This document shows positions 26,702 through 35,542 of a DNA stretch of 60,846 nucleotides, in pieces. The DNA lies in contig JAGCFO010000042.1 of the NCBI GenBank assembly GCA_017650105.1, positions 1 through 60,846 of the forward strand, in the 5' to 3' direction. The DNA is from Bacteroidaceae bacterium (GTDB lineage: Bacteria; Bacteroidota; Bacteroidia; Bacteroidales; Bacteroidaceae). The position numbers and the translations under genes were made by a program. A model generated the notes under the pieces. The model had not been told where the DNA came from. It saw only the letters and a list, made by a program, of their open reading frames with translations, and ran no database searches. The first letter of the stretch is position 1. Each line of letters begins with the position of its first letter.

Positions 26702-28579
26702 ATGAAAAACCGTTTCACAAGCTCTCAAAACCATTATCCCCGTCGCGGCACAGGCTGCGAACGGCTGACTCTGCCCTACCGGCTCACGAGAAGCGTCACA
26801 CAGCTTCGTGCTGTATGTGGATTCGTTGTCGCAGCTTTTGCCGTTACGTCATGCGAAGATCCTTATTTGGGGCAGATGTTTGAGCTGGACGAAGGCGACG
26901 ACAGCAAGATTACGCATATCGCTTATATGGAGAGGCATATCGAGGAGTATTCCATGTTTTTGGATTTTCTGAAATATGCCGACTACTATAATGCGCTCAA
27001 CGACGCCAGCACCACAGTGACCGTGTTCGCCCCCGACAACGATGCCATGAGGCTCTTTATGGAGGACAAGAATATCACTTCTTTCGACCAGCTGACTCGC
27101 GAATATGCCCGGCAGGTTGTTCAAGTCCACCTGCTGCGTACATCACTCTCGGAAAATTCATTCATTCAGTATGTCAACGAGGGAAGCATCAGCATTTCCA
27201 CCCTTTTCGGGGATTATCTGAAGGTTTCCTATGGACGTGTCGACAGCAATGTAGATGATGAGGAACTCCCCTCCATCCATCCCGAAGATACGCTGACGGT
27301 GTATCTTAACAATATGGCTTCGGTGCTTGAGATGGCACACCAGACGGTAAACGGTATGGTCTACCGAGTGGGGGGGGTGGTGAGACCCTTGATAGAGAAT
27401 GTATTGGAAAAGATGCACGACTTCGGCGAGTTTACCATCTTCCTGGATGCTATAAGCCGTACGGCTATTGACAAGACTCTTACCCTGGCTACCGACACCA
27501 TCCCCCAACAGATGGGAGGCTACACCGTCAACTACATCTATCACACCGTGTTTGCAGTCGCCGATGATGTGTACAGGAAAAACGGCATCGACAACGTAGA
27601 TGCATTGGTGGCATATCTGAAAAAGAATGACATGGGAGCCGACGCCTCTGCCTTGGATACCGACAGCACCAGTGCCTTACATCGCTACGTCTCGTACCAC
27701 GTACTTGACGGCAACAACGAAAAGAGCTCGCTTATCTATACATCCGCCGAGGGCGAGTTGAAGATATACGACACTCGTGAGCCTCACGAGATTTTGACCA
27801 TACAGACTCTAGTGGGAGAGACCTTCATCAACGGGGGTGACAACGGAGGATGTGGATTCATCCGTTCCGACATCAAGGCAAGCAACGGCGTAATACATAA
27901 AATCGACGGCATAATGCCCATCTGGTGCCCTGAACCGTCAGTGGTGACATGGGACTTCTGCAACAGCACCGATGTCATCTCCATTGCTAACAGTTACGGC
28001 GCTGCCAACAATCTGGGAAATCTGTATTCCACTCCCTGCGACGGCGCAGAATATAAGGTGGACATTTCCGAAACTTGCAAGTACGGAAAAGTCAACTCAT
28101 TCACTTACACTCAGGCATCCACCAAAAGCACCTGGCTCTATGTAGGATATTGGAAATGCAAAGCGAATGCTGACCCTTCGGAAGAGTGGGCCAACGAGTT
28201 CAATGCCTATCTGAACAATCTGCTTATCGTCAATCTCGGGTATACAGGTTCCATCACCTTCACCACCCCCACGCTGGTGAGGGGCGCCTACCGCGTGGAG
28301 TTTTATTATGCCGGTGCCAAGGCGCTTGCCAAGAAGTTCTACGGCGGTGGAAGCGCTGTGAAGTTCACCATCGACGACTATTTGAAACAACTTTACCTCT
28401 GGAAAGGCTGGGACTCTTCGCAGCAGGCTGTTCAGGGCGAAACCCTTTTCGAGAAAATCGTATTCAACGATACAGGCAGCCACTCCTTCCGCGCCGTGCT
28501 GATGGATGTGAATGCCTCCACCGCCTCAACTTACAGGCAGATGTGGGATTATGTAAAATTTGTTCCTGTAGAGGAATAG
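26702..28579 (+). CDS. Fasciclin-like surface lipoprotein
   Basis: A 625-residue protein with an unusually long N-terminal leader before its hydrophobic stretch and likely lipid-anchor cysteine (FVVAAFAVTSC, about residue 50). A FAS1 module is visible at about residues 75-230 (TVTVFAPDNDAMRLFM), with a second near residues 240-345. The C-terminal 200 residues form an unidentified beta-rich domain starting around VTWDFCNSTDV. It sits directly after SusD, the usual position of a surface glycan-binding protein, so a role in pectin binding is inferred. Confidence 0.8.
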   Translation: MKNRFTSSQNHYPRRGTGCERLTLPYRLTRSVTQLRAVCGFVVAAFAVTSCEDPYLGQMFELDEGDDSKITHIAYMERHIEEYSMFLDFLKYADYYNALNDASTTVTVFAPDNDAMRLFMEDKNITSFDQLTREYARQVVQVHLLRTSLSENSFIQYVNEGSISISTLFGDYLKVSYGRVDSNVDDEELPSIHPEDTLTVYLNNMASVLEMAHQTVNGMVYRVGGVVRPLIENVLEKMHDFGEFTIFLDAISRTAIDKTLTLATDTIPQQMGGYTVNYIYHTVFAVADDVYRKNGIDNVDALVAYLKKNDMGADASALDTDSTSALHRYVSYHVLDGNNEKSSLIYTSAEGELKIYDTREPHEILTIQTLVGETFINGGDNGGCGFIRSDIKASNGVIHKIDGIMPIWCPEPSVVTWDFCNSTDVISIANSYGAANNLGNLYSTPCDGAEYKVDISETCKYGKVNSFTYTQASTKSTWLYVGYWKCKANADPSEEWANEFNAYLNNLLIVNLGYTGSITFTTPTLVRGAYRVEFYYAGAKALAKKFYGGGSAVKFTIDDYLKQLYLWKGWDSSQQAVQGETLFEKIVFNDTGSHSFRAVLMDVNASTASTYRQMWDYVKFVPVEE

Positions 28580-28586
28580 TCAATAT

Positions 28587-30485
28587 ATGAAAGAAATGAA
28601 AAAGAGTGATTTCTTTTTATCCCCCTCACGCATACCAACTCTTCGACAGCAGCGCGTGACAAGGGATTCAAAAGCGAGAGCTTACTGGCTGCCCGCAACG
28701 TTTGCTGCCCTCGTAGCATGCTTTCTCACGATGGCTTGCACCGACGACTGGGATCATCATTACAGCCCGCAACAGATGTCGGCAGACGCCTCTGTCGAGG
28801 TCTTCAACGGCACAGCAAAGGAATATCTGCAGTCGCATTCACAGTATAGTACTGAAAACAATCTCTTTACCCAGCATGGCATATATGAGCGTATGGAGGA
28901 GGGACACGATTATACCATTTTCGCATATCCGAATGACATTCTTGAGCCAGCTACCGAAACGAAGGATGCAGCCTACGCCGATTACTGCATAAGCGACGTG
29001 GCATTCGCGCCGTCGGATTTGCACGAAGGACTCGGCATCCGTACGTGGTATGGCAAGAATATCTGGATAAGCGAACACGGCGGGCAGGATTTCATCGACA
29101 ACTATGGCTACGACCATGTCATTCGCACAACCGATGCTTTCATCTACATCATCGAAAGTGGAGTGGTGCCTGTACGCTCGTCGGTCTATGACGTGTTGTC
29201 AAGTCTTGACGACAGTCGTTACTCAAAATTCAAGAATCTGGTTCGCAGCTACGAACGCGTGTGGTTTAATCCTGATTTATGCACTCCAGCAGGAACAAAC
29301 GAACAAGGGAACACGGTGTATAGCGACTCGACAAAGGGCTGGAGCGTTAAAAACATTCTCATGGACCGTTATACCGATGACGGACAGGAGTTGTGGACCA
29401 TGCGCAGCGAAGATTACGAAACCACCCTCTTCGTTCCTGACAATGCCATCATCGATGCATGTGTTGATACGGCTTTGGCACGCGTACCCCTATGGCTCGG
29501 CAGGAAAGCTACCGATGCTGACAGAGAAAAATTTGAAAAATGGATTGTGCGAGCCTGCTTCATTGACCAGCGCCTCTCTGCTTCACAAGTCACGGGAAAC
29601 AAAGATATTGACTGTGTTGCAGGATGCACAAAAGACACGCTGGAAGGCACAAAATTCACACCAGCCGATGCAGCAATGTGGCGCCCCACGGTGCAGACTG
29701 TAAGGACAAACGACGCCATAGCAGCAAGCAACGGCATGGTGTACTTCGTAGATTACATGAAGGTTCCCAACAATGTCGTCATCTATCGTTTGAAGAGTCG
29801 TTTCTATGAGTTATGGAACAACATGACTGCCGAGCAGCGCGACACCTATTTCCGTTGGAATCATTGGATTGACCCCATGGTAATCAACGATGCACAAGGC
29901 TCTTTTACCCTGAGCGAAACCCTTCCTACGATGTATTACCATGTGCTGACGGCTATTCCCGACCAAGAGGCACGCCGCGATTCGCTGGAGTGCAGTGTCA
30001 CTTACGACGGTGTGCTCTACAATCCTTCTAATCCTCGCGAGTCGCGAATACGTGAATGTTACATTCCCGCAGGGGAATACTATCTGCGAATGGGATTTAA
30101 GCATAGCCTGCTCTATTCGCTGAGCATACAGTTCTGCGATACGCTGCTGGTAAAAGATATGGTGATGTATGCACAGGGCTCCAACTATCATTTCGACCGT
30201 GGCTCGGTGTCAGTCATAGACAACTATGGCGCCTCCAGCATAGGCTATCCCGAGGGTTACAACTGGCACGACTGGGCATCTCTGAGCGAGAAAGCCCAAG
30301 CCTACGATACTGACGGTTTCCAAGTGGGTATAGTGAATATGAAAAAGGATGGAAACTTCACTATAACCATAAGTTCCTCAGATATGAGCAGACTCTACGA
30401 CTACTATGCTGACAGAAACACCAGCAACGTGAAACAGCTGATGATGTATCACTGGTGCCTACGTCCGACGAAAAACAATTATTGA
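28587..30485 (+). CDS. Fasciclin-like surface lipoprotein
   Basis: A 632-residue predicted lipoprotein, with a hydrophobic leader ending LVACFLTMAC at about residue 50. FAS1-type features include YTIFAYPNDIL, TTLFVPDNAII and a final module with NGMVYFVDYMKVP. The gene starts 7 bp after the previous one and SusC of pair 2 follows after 20 bp. It is the third fasciclin-type lipoprotein of the locus. Sequence similarity to the other two is low outside the FAS1 pattern, so they may bind different ligands. No catalytic motif was seen. Confidence 0.78.
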   Translation: MKEMKKSDFFLSPSRIPTLRQQRVTRDSKARAYWLPATFAALVACFLTMACTDDWDHHYSPQQMSADASVEVFNGTAKEYLQSHSQYSTENNLFTQHGIYERMEEGHDYTIFAYPNDILEPATETKDAAYADYCISDVAFAPSDLHEGLGIRTWYGKNIWISEHGGQDFIDNYGYDHVIRTTDAFIYIIESGVVPVRSSVYDVLSSLDDSRYSKFKNLVRSYERVWFNPDLCTPAGTNEQGNTVYSDSTKGWSVKNILMDRYTDDGQELWTMRSEDYETTLFVPDNAIIDACVDTALARVPLWLGRKATDADREKFEKWIVRACFIDQRLSASQVTGNKDIDCVAGCTKDTLEGTKFTPADAAMWRPTVQTVRTNDAIAASNGMVYFVDYMKVPNNVVIYRLKSRFYELWNNMTAEQRDTYFRWNHWIDPMVINDAQGSFTLSETLPTMYYHVLTAIPDQEARRDSLECSVTYDGVLYNPSNPRESRIRECYIPAGEYYLRMGFKHSLLYSLSIQFCDTLLVKDMVMYAQGSNYHFDRGSVSVIDNYGASSIGYPEGYNWHDWASLSEKAQAYDTDGFQVGIVNMKKDGNFTITISSSDMSRLYDYYADRNTSNVKQLMMYHWCLRPTKNNY

Positions 30486-30505
30486 TACAAGAGAGGGTTG
30501 AAAAG

Positions 30506-33500
30506 ATGAAAAACAAGAGAATTATTCAACGGCGGATTCTGGTTTGTTTGGTACTGACGATTATCGGAACAGCAGTTGCCATGGCGCAGGGATTCCACTT
30601 TGCAACACACATCGTTGACACCCGTGGTAAAGCGCTAGAGGGTGCCGTGGCCGCCTCATCGGGAGCTGCAGCTTCGGTGTATGCCGATGCTGAGGGTAAG
30701 GTGGAAGTGGATATGACGGTTCCCGAGGGTGTCGTCACCGTCGCTTGCGAGGGTTATTTCCCCGCCACATTTGCCGTAAGCAAAACGAACGTTCCCTCAT
30801 CAGTGGTGCTGATTCCCGAAGACTGGGTTTACTATAGTGCTAAGGCCGAAGTAGCAAAAAAAGACATGCAAGGAGCAACCACTGTGGACGATGCCCTACG
30901 AGGTATGATATCGGGCTTGCAGGTGGTGCAGAAAAGCGGCATGCCAGCCGAAGGGGCCTATTTCAATATAGGAGGCATCCACACACTGGAGGCATCAAAC
31001 ACGCCTCTCATAGTGCTCGACGGCGTCCCCTACATGAAAGACGAGAGCATCTCCACAGCCATTAACGGCTATAGCCGGAGCCTCTTCTCGGCATTCACTG
31101 TCGATGATATTCGCAGCATAAAAGTGCTGACAGGCGCCGAAGCGGCAAGGTATGGTTCGCTTGGCAGCAACGGTGTCATCTACATTGAGACAGAACAGGC
31201 CACGAGCGACAACCTCGAGACACGCATTTCCTTCTCAGGACAATATGGAGCACACTTCAAAGGACGCAGCATCGATGTGCTCGACGCTGAAGGATACAAA
31301 AACTATCTGCGAAATGTGGGCATGACGCGATATCCACAAATAGGTTTGCTGCAAACTGACTATCCCTTCCTGCAGACATCGGCCGACTATCCATCGTCAT
31401 ACATCTTCAACAACAACACCGACTGGCAGAGCGAAATCTACCGTCCAGCCTTCCTTACTGACAACGTATTCCGTGTGGAAGGAGGCGACGAGATTGCGAA
31501 ATACAACATGAGTGTCGGCTACGCCTCCGACGGGGGTGTGATACGCGGTACTCGCAACGAGCGCTACCACACGCTGCTCAACTCCAACATAGCCGTCAGC
31601 CGTAAGGTGGATATCTTCACTTCGGTTGGCCTCGCATATGTGCTCAGCAACTTACAGGAGCAAGGCATGAGTGCCGAGACGAACCCTATGCTTGCCGCAT
31701 GGCATCAAATGCCCGTGCTGAGCCCATTCTTCGCCGATACCGACGGACGTCTCACGGGGACGTATGCTCAATACGACGTTGCCAACGTCAACGACTATCC
31801 TCTGTATGCCTACGAAAACGTGAGCAATCCCACTGCCATCGTCAACACCCTCGAAGCAGGCGACAAGATGTATGACGTCAACGTGCGCCTGGGACTTAAC
31901 TATCAACTCAACAGTTACCTCCGCCTAATGGGACAGTATAACCTTCAGTACCGCTACACCGAGGAAAACATGTTCATCCCCGGCATGAGCAACCAAGCCA
32001 TCTACCCCCAGTACTACGGCATCGGGAAAAACACCGTGCGCAAGGCAGTGGCCGAGAGCCGCAACGATTTCTTCAACATCGATGCATGCTACTCGCGAAC
32101 GTACGACGACATCCATGAGCTGCAGGCTGACTTGGGAGCACGGTATATGTCGACGTCTTCGGAATATGACTTATCTACAGGATACAACACGGCAAACGAT
32201 TTCTACAAGACTCTCGACAAGACCACCGACGAGGAGTACACCGACGGCTACAACGAGCTGTGGCGCTGGGCAAACGTGTATGCCCATGCCGGATACACTT
32301 GGCAACGCCTGATTTCAGCCGATGCCAATCTAGTGGTTGACGGCTCATCGGTGAGCGGCCTGAATGCTCCACGCTGGTACCTCTATCCTTCGGGCAAACT
32401 CACGTTTATGGCTGCTTCCTTGGCATCGGCTCCCGAGTGGATGAACAAGATGAATCTGAATGTCCAGTATTCCTTGAGCGGAAACAGCCGCTTCTCTAGC
32501 AACTATGCTAAGAACTACTACACCTCCTCCAACTTCTTCTCTATGGGCTCCATCATTCGCGGAGATATACCCAACACGATGCTCAGGCCCGAGAAGCAGC
32601 GTCAGCTGGCAGGGGGCATCGACATTAGTCTCTTCGGACATCGTGTGCAGCTGGGAGCCGACGCTTTCGTCAGCCATGCCTGGGACCTGGTGATGCCTCA
32701 GAAGATATCCAGTGTCTTTGCCACCTCTCATTATTTTGAGAATGCTGCTGCCGTATCAACGCGCGGCATCACGTTCTCCGCACGCTTCACTCCCGTTGAG
32801 AACGAGACTTTCAACTGGACTGTAGGCGGAACGGTGACAACGCTGAAAAGCATCGTCGATGACTTGGGCGAAAACGATGTCTACGACTATGAATACGGTG
32901 CATTCTCCGAAGGAGACGGATGCGTTGTACGCCTGCAAGTGGGCGAAGAGCCCTATCAGTTCTATGGGTACCAGACCGACGGCATCTATCAGACATCTGC
33001 GAAAGCAAAGGCCGACAACTACGTTTCCATCAACGGCACTCACTACGGGGCAGGCGACGTGCGCTTTGTCGACCATCATCCCGACGGAGTCATCAACGAG
33101 CAGGACAAAGTGCTCCTCGGAAGCACACGCCCTGATGCTTTTGGCTCGGCATTCACATCGTTCCGTTTCCGTCAGCTTACCCTCACGGCACGTTTCGATG
33201 GTAGCCTGGGCGGAAAAATCTACAATGCCGTACGCCGCAGCCTCGAGTCGATGGATGCCTTCCACAACCAGTCGGTAGCAGTAGTCAACCGCTGGCAGGT
33301 TGAAGGGCAAGACACCGATATGCCTCGCGCAAACTACGGCGACCCTAATGCCAACAATGCCTTCTCCGACAGATTCGTGGAAGACGGTTCGTACGTTAAG
33401 CTCGGCACGCTCATGCTGAGCTACGATATCCGTCACCCTCTCTTCAAGCTTTTCCGTTCGGGAAGCCTCTGGGTGTCGGGCGACAACTTGTTCACGCTGA

Positions 33501-33622
33501 CGAAGTATCTGGGTAACGATCCTGAATTCGCGTACAGCTACGACAACTTCCTGTACGGAATCGATTTCGCCAAGGTTGCTGCACCGCGCACAGTCAAGGC
33601 AGGATTCGTTCTGAATTTCTAA
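30506..33622 (+). CDS. SusC/RagA-family TonB-linked outer-membrane transporter (pair 2)
   Basis: A 1,038-residue transporter. The start at 30506 is preferred over the in-frame ATG at 30455, which overlaps the upstream gene; it is preceded by GAGAGGG and begins a signal peptide ending AVAMAQ. A regulatory-like N-terminal domain (about residues 20-100) precedes the plug, with VDDALRGMISGLQVV, PLIVLDGVPYM and RSIKVLTGAEAARYGSLGSNG. The barrel ends in GFVLNF. It is divergent from the SusC of pair 1, so the locus probably imports two different pectin-derived glycans. Confidence 0.94.
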   Translation: MKNKRIIQRRILVCLVLTIIGTAVAMAQGFHFATHIVDTRGKALEGAVAASSGAAASVYADAEGKVEVDMTVPEGVVTVACEGYFPATFAVSKTNVPSSVVLIPEDWVYYSAKAEVAKKDMQGATTVDDALRGMISGLQVVQKSGMPAEGAYFNIGGIHTLEASNTPLIVLDGVPYMKDESISTAINGYSRSLFSAFTVDDIRSIKVLTGAEAARYGSLGSNGVIYIETEQATSDNLETRISFSGQYGAHFKGRSIDVLDAEGYKNYLRNVGMTRYPQIGLLQTDYPFLQTSADYPSSYIFNNNTDWQSEIYRPAFLTDNVFRVEGGDEIAKYNMSVGYASDGGVIRGTRNERYHTLLNSNIAVSRKVDIFTSVGLAYVLSNLQEQGMSAETNPMLAAWHQMPVLSPFFADTDGRLTGTYAQYDVANVNDYPLYAYENVSNPTAIVNTLEAGDKMYDVNVRLGLNYQLNSYLRLMGQYNLQYRYTEENMFIPGMSNQAIYPQYYGIGKNTVRKAVAESRNDFFNIDACYSRTYDDIHELQADLGARYMSTSSEYDLSTGYNTANDFYKTLDKTTDEEYTDGYNELWRWANVYAHAGYTWQRLISADANLVVDGSSVSGLNAPRWYLYPSGKLTFMAASLASAPEWMNKMNLNVQYSLSGNSRFSSNYAKNYYTSSNFFSMGSIIRGDIPNTMLRPEKQRQLAGGIDISLFGHRVQLGADAFVSHAWDLVMPQKISSVFATSHYFENAAAVSTRGITFSARFTPVENETFNWTVGGTVTTLKSIVDDLGENDVYDYEYGAFSEGDGCVVRLQVGEEPYQFYGYQTDGIYQTSAKAKADNYVSINGTHYGAGDVRFVDHHPDGVINEQDKVLLGSTRPDAFGSAFTSFRFRQLTLTARFDGSLGGKIYNAVRRSLESMDAFHNQSVAVVNRWQVEGQDTDMPRANYGDPNANNAFSDRFVEDGSYVKLGTLMLSYDIRHPLFKLFRSGSLWVSGDNLFTLTKYLGNDPEFAYSYDNFLYGIDFAKVAAPRTVKAGFVLNF

Positions 33623-33641
33623 GGAGAGGAAGTAATATGCT

Positions 33642-33711
33642 CAAAGGAAAAGAAATTATTCTTCGCGGAAAAAAATTGATCTGTTAAGCAAAAACATTTA
33701 TTCGTCAAGCA
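33642..33711. repeat. 21-bp phased intergenic array D (core TYAAGCA)
   Basis: Four 7-nt cores start at 33642 (CAAAGGA), 33663 (TCGCGGA), 33684 (TTAAGCA) and 33705 (TCAAGCA), an exact 21-bp period throughout. Every 14-nt spacer starts with an A-run and ends in an (A)TTATTC- or TTGATC-like word. One spacer, AAAGAAATTATTCT, nearly matches array C. The array begins 19 bp after the SusC stop and ends 3 bp before the SusD start codon, so it would be transcribed as part of the leader of that gene. Confidence 0.85.
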
Positions 33712-33714
33712 AAA

Positions 33715-35511
33715 ATGAATATGAATAGGATAAAGTCTCTCTTGCCGGCTATCGTGATAGGCGCAGTGTGCCTGACTGCGTGCGATGACTTGTTTACCAC
33801 CGATCCCGACAACATCATCAATGCCGACGACTACATCTCCACCGACGACGAGATGTATAAGGGCTTCATGGGCATTATGACACGCATGCAGAAAGCAGCC
33901 GACGTGGCCATCATCCTCACCGATACACGCGGCGACTACCTCGATGCCACAGCCAACGCGCCCCTCGAACTGCAACACCTCTGGCAGTACGAGCCCACCG
34001 ACGGCAACTCGTATGCCGACCCCTCGCCCTTCTACTCCGTGGTGATTGCGTGCAACGACTACATCGACAAGATGGGGAAATATCGCCAGAAGATAGGCGA
34101 CAACATGGATGAGAATGCAGAACACAACTACCGCGCCCTCATCAGCAACGCCCTGCGACTGAAGGTGTGGGCATACCTGAAGCTGGGCACCATCTACGGT
34201 GAGGCGGTATGGTTCGACGATGCGCTGGAGGAGAGGAAGGAACTGAGCGACAAGAGCGTGTTCACCTACTGCACGCTGGAGCAGCTGCTCAACCGTCTGC
34301 TGGAAGTGCTCGACGGCGGCATAATCATGCCCGACGGTGATAAGATATCGTCACAGTTGCTGATGGACTGGGCGTCGTGGATAAACGAGGAAGACGTCAC
34401 CACCAACTATGACCATTGGCGCTACATGGTGCCCGACTACCTGTCGCTGAAGTGCGAGATACTCATCTGGCGCGGTGAGGAGAGCGACTTCCGCTGGGTG
34501 CGCGACAACGTGCTGGAGTATCTCTACAAATGCCATATGGGCACCATTAATGACGGCGTGGACGTCATCTACAACGACTACCGCTACGCCTGCAATATAC
34601 CCATCCGCACGGGTGCCGACAACGTGTGTGCCACCGAGTACTACACCACGTTCTTTAACGAGCTCTACAATGTGAGCAACTGGACTAACCTCTATCAGGT
34701 GGTGACGGGTATCATGTACGACTACGAGAACAACCAGCGCAACCGCATAGTGGAGTATTTCTGCCCCGTGGAGCCCGGCAAGTACTACCTGCGCCCCTCG
34801 CGCTACGCCATCGGCAAGTACAACGAGAGCGACTTACGTGGCATCGTGCAGCGCAACAACATCGACGTCATCAACGGCGACACCTGCTTCGTGAAGTACT
34901 ACTACCACCGTGGCGAATGGCTGCGCACACGCATCGTGGAGATTCAGCCTGTCATACCTCTCTACCGAGGACACGACTATCACTTCTGGGTCGCCGAAGC
35001 CGAAAACCATCTGCACCAATGGCATCAGGCTGAGGTAATCATGAACAAGGGCGTGACGAACGAGTTTGCCGACAAGACGTTGCCCACCTACTGGAACAAG
35101 AACTACAACTCGTGGTTCTGCCCTGCCGGGGGCTACGGCGATATCGGAGTGGCTCACTGCGTGTACGGCAACACTCACGACTTCCCCATCCGTGCGCTCA
35201 ACCCCGTCAACAAGAAATCCGACGGGACAGGCCCCTTCTTCGACAGCACGGGGCGCGAGTACGACGAGGAGGAGCGCATGCGGCAGTACGACCTCCTCAT
35301 CACCGACGAGGCCCTTAGCGAATATGCCGGCGAAGGACGCTCCTACTCATGGATTTGTCGCATGGCACACCGCTACGGGCCCGAGTACGTGGTCGACAAG
35401 GTTGCCGAGAAGTATCGCGGCACACCATACTACGAGAAGGTGCGCTCAGCTATCCTCGCTGGCAACTACTGGGTAAAATGGAATCTCAAGGTCAAAGACC
35501 TGAAAAAGTAA
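33715..35511 (+). CDS. SusD/RagB-family outer-membrane lipoprotein (pair 2)
   Basis: A 598-residue lipoprotein with a lipobox (AVCLTAC, Cys23) followed by DDLFTTDPDNIINADDYIS, the usual SusD start. Helical TPR-like segments (NALRLKVWAYLKLGTIYG) and a C-terminal region with DEALSEYAGEGRSYSWICRM support the family. It is longer than the SusD of pair 1. It partners the preceding SusC. The 92-bp gap between them holds repeat array D, whereas SusC/SusD gaps are normally very short. Confidence 0.92.
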   Translation: MNMNRIKSLLPAIVIGAVCLTACDDLFTTDPDNIINADDYISTDDEMYKGFMGIMTRMQKAADVAIILTDTRGDYLDATANAPLELQHLWQYEPTDGNSYADPSPFYSVVIACNDYIDKMGKYRQKIGDNMDENAEHNYRALISNALRLKVWAYLKLGTIYGEAVWFDDALEERKELSDKSVFTYCTLEQLLNRLLEVLDGGIIMPDGDKISSQLLMDWASWINEEDVTTNYDHWRYMVPDYLSLKCEILIWRGEESDFRWVRDNVLEYLYKCHMGTINDGVDVIYNDYRYACNIPIRTGADNVCATEYYTTFFNELYNVSNWTNLYQVVTGIMYDYENNQRNRIVEYFCPVEPGKYYLRPSRYAIGKYNESDLRGIVQRNNIDVINGDTCFVKYYYHRGEWLRTRIVEIQPVIPLYRGHDYHFWVAEAENHLHQWHQAEVIMNKGVTNEFADKTLPTYWNKNYNSWFCPAGGYGDIGVAHCVYGNTHDFPIRALNPVNKKSDGTGPFFDSTGREYDEEERMRQYDLLITDEALSEYAGEGRSYSWICRMAHRYGPEYVVDKVAEKYRGTPYYEKVRSAILAGNYWVKWNLKVKDLKK

Positions 35512-35542
35512 GGAACCATATCTGAAAAAAATTATATCCAAG

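Noticed and set aside
19357..33711. Arrays A-E considered as CRISPR arrays
   Set aside because: The repeated core is only 7 nt, the spacers are 14-nt low-complexity words that recur between loci, and no cas genes are present.
33619..34125. Antisense reading frame over array D (and similar frames over arrays C and E) encoding seven-residue repeats
   Set aside because: A 21-bp repeat stays open in every frame that avoids stops, so the heptad peptides follow from the DNA period. No ribosome-binding site or known family supports them.
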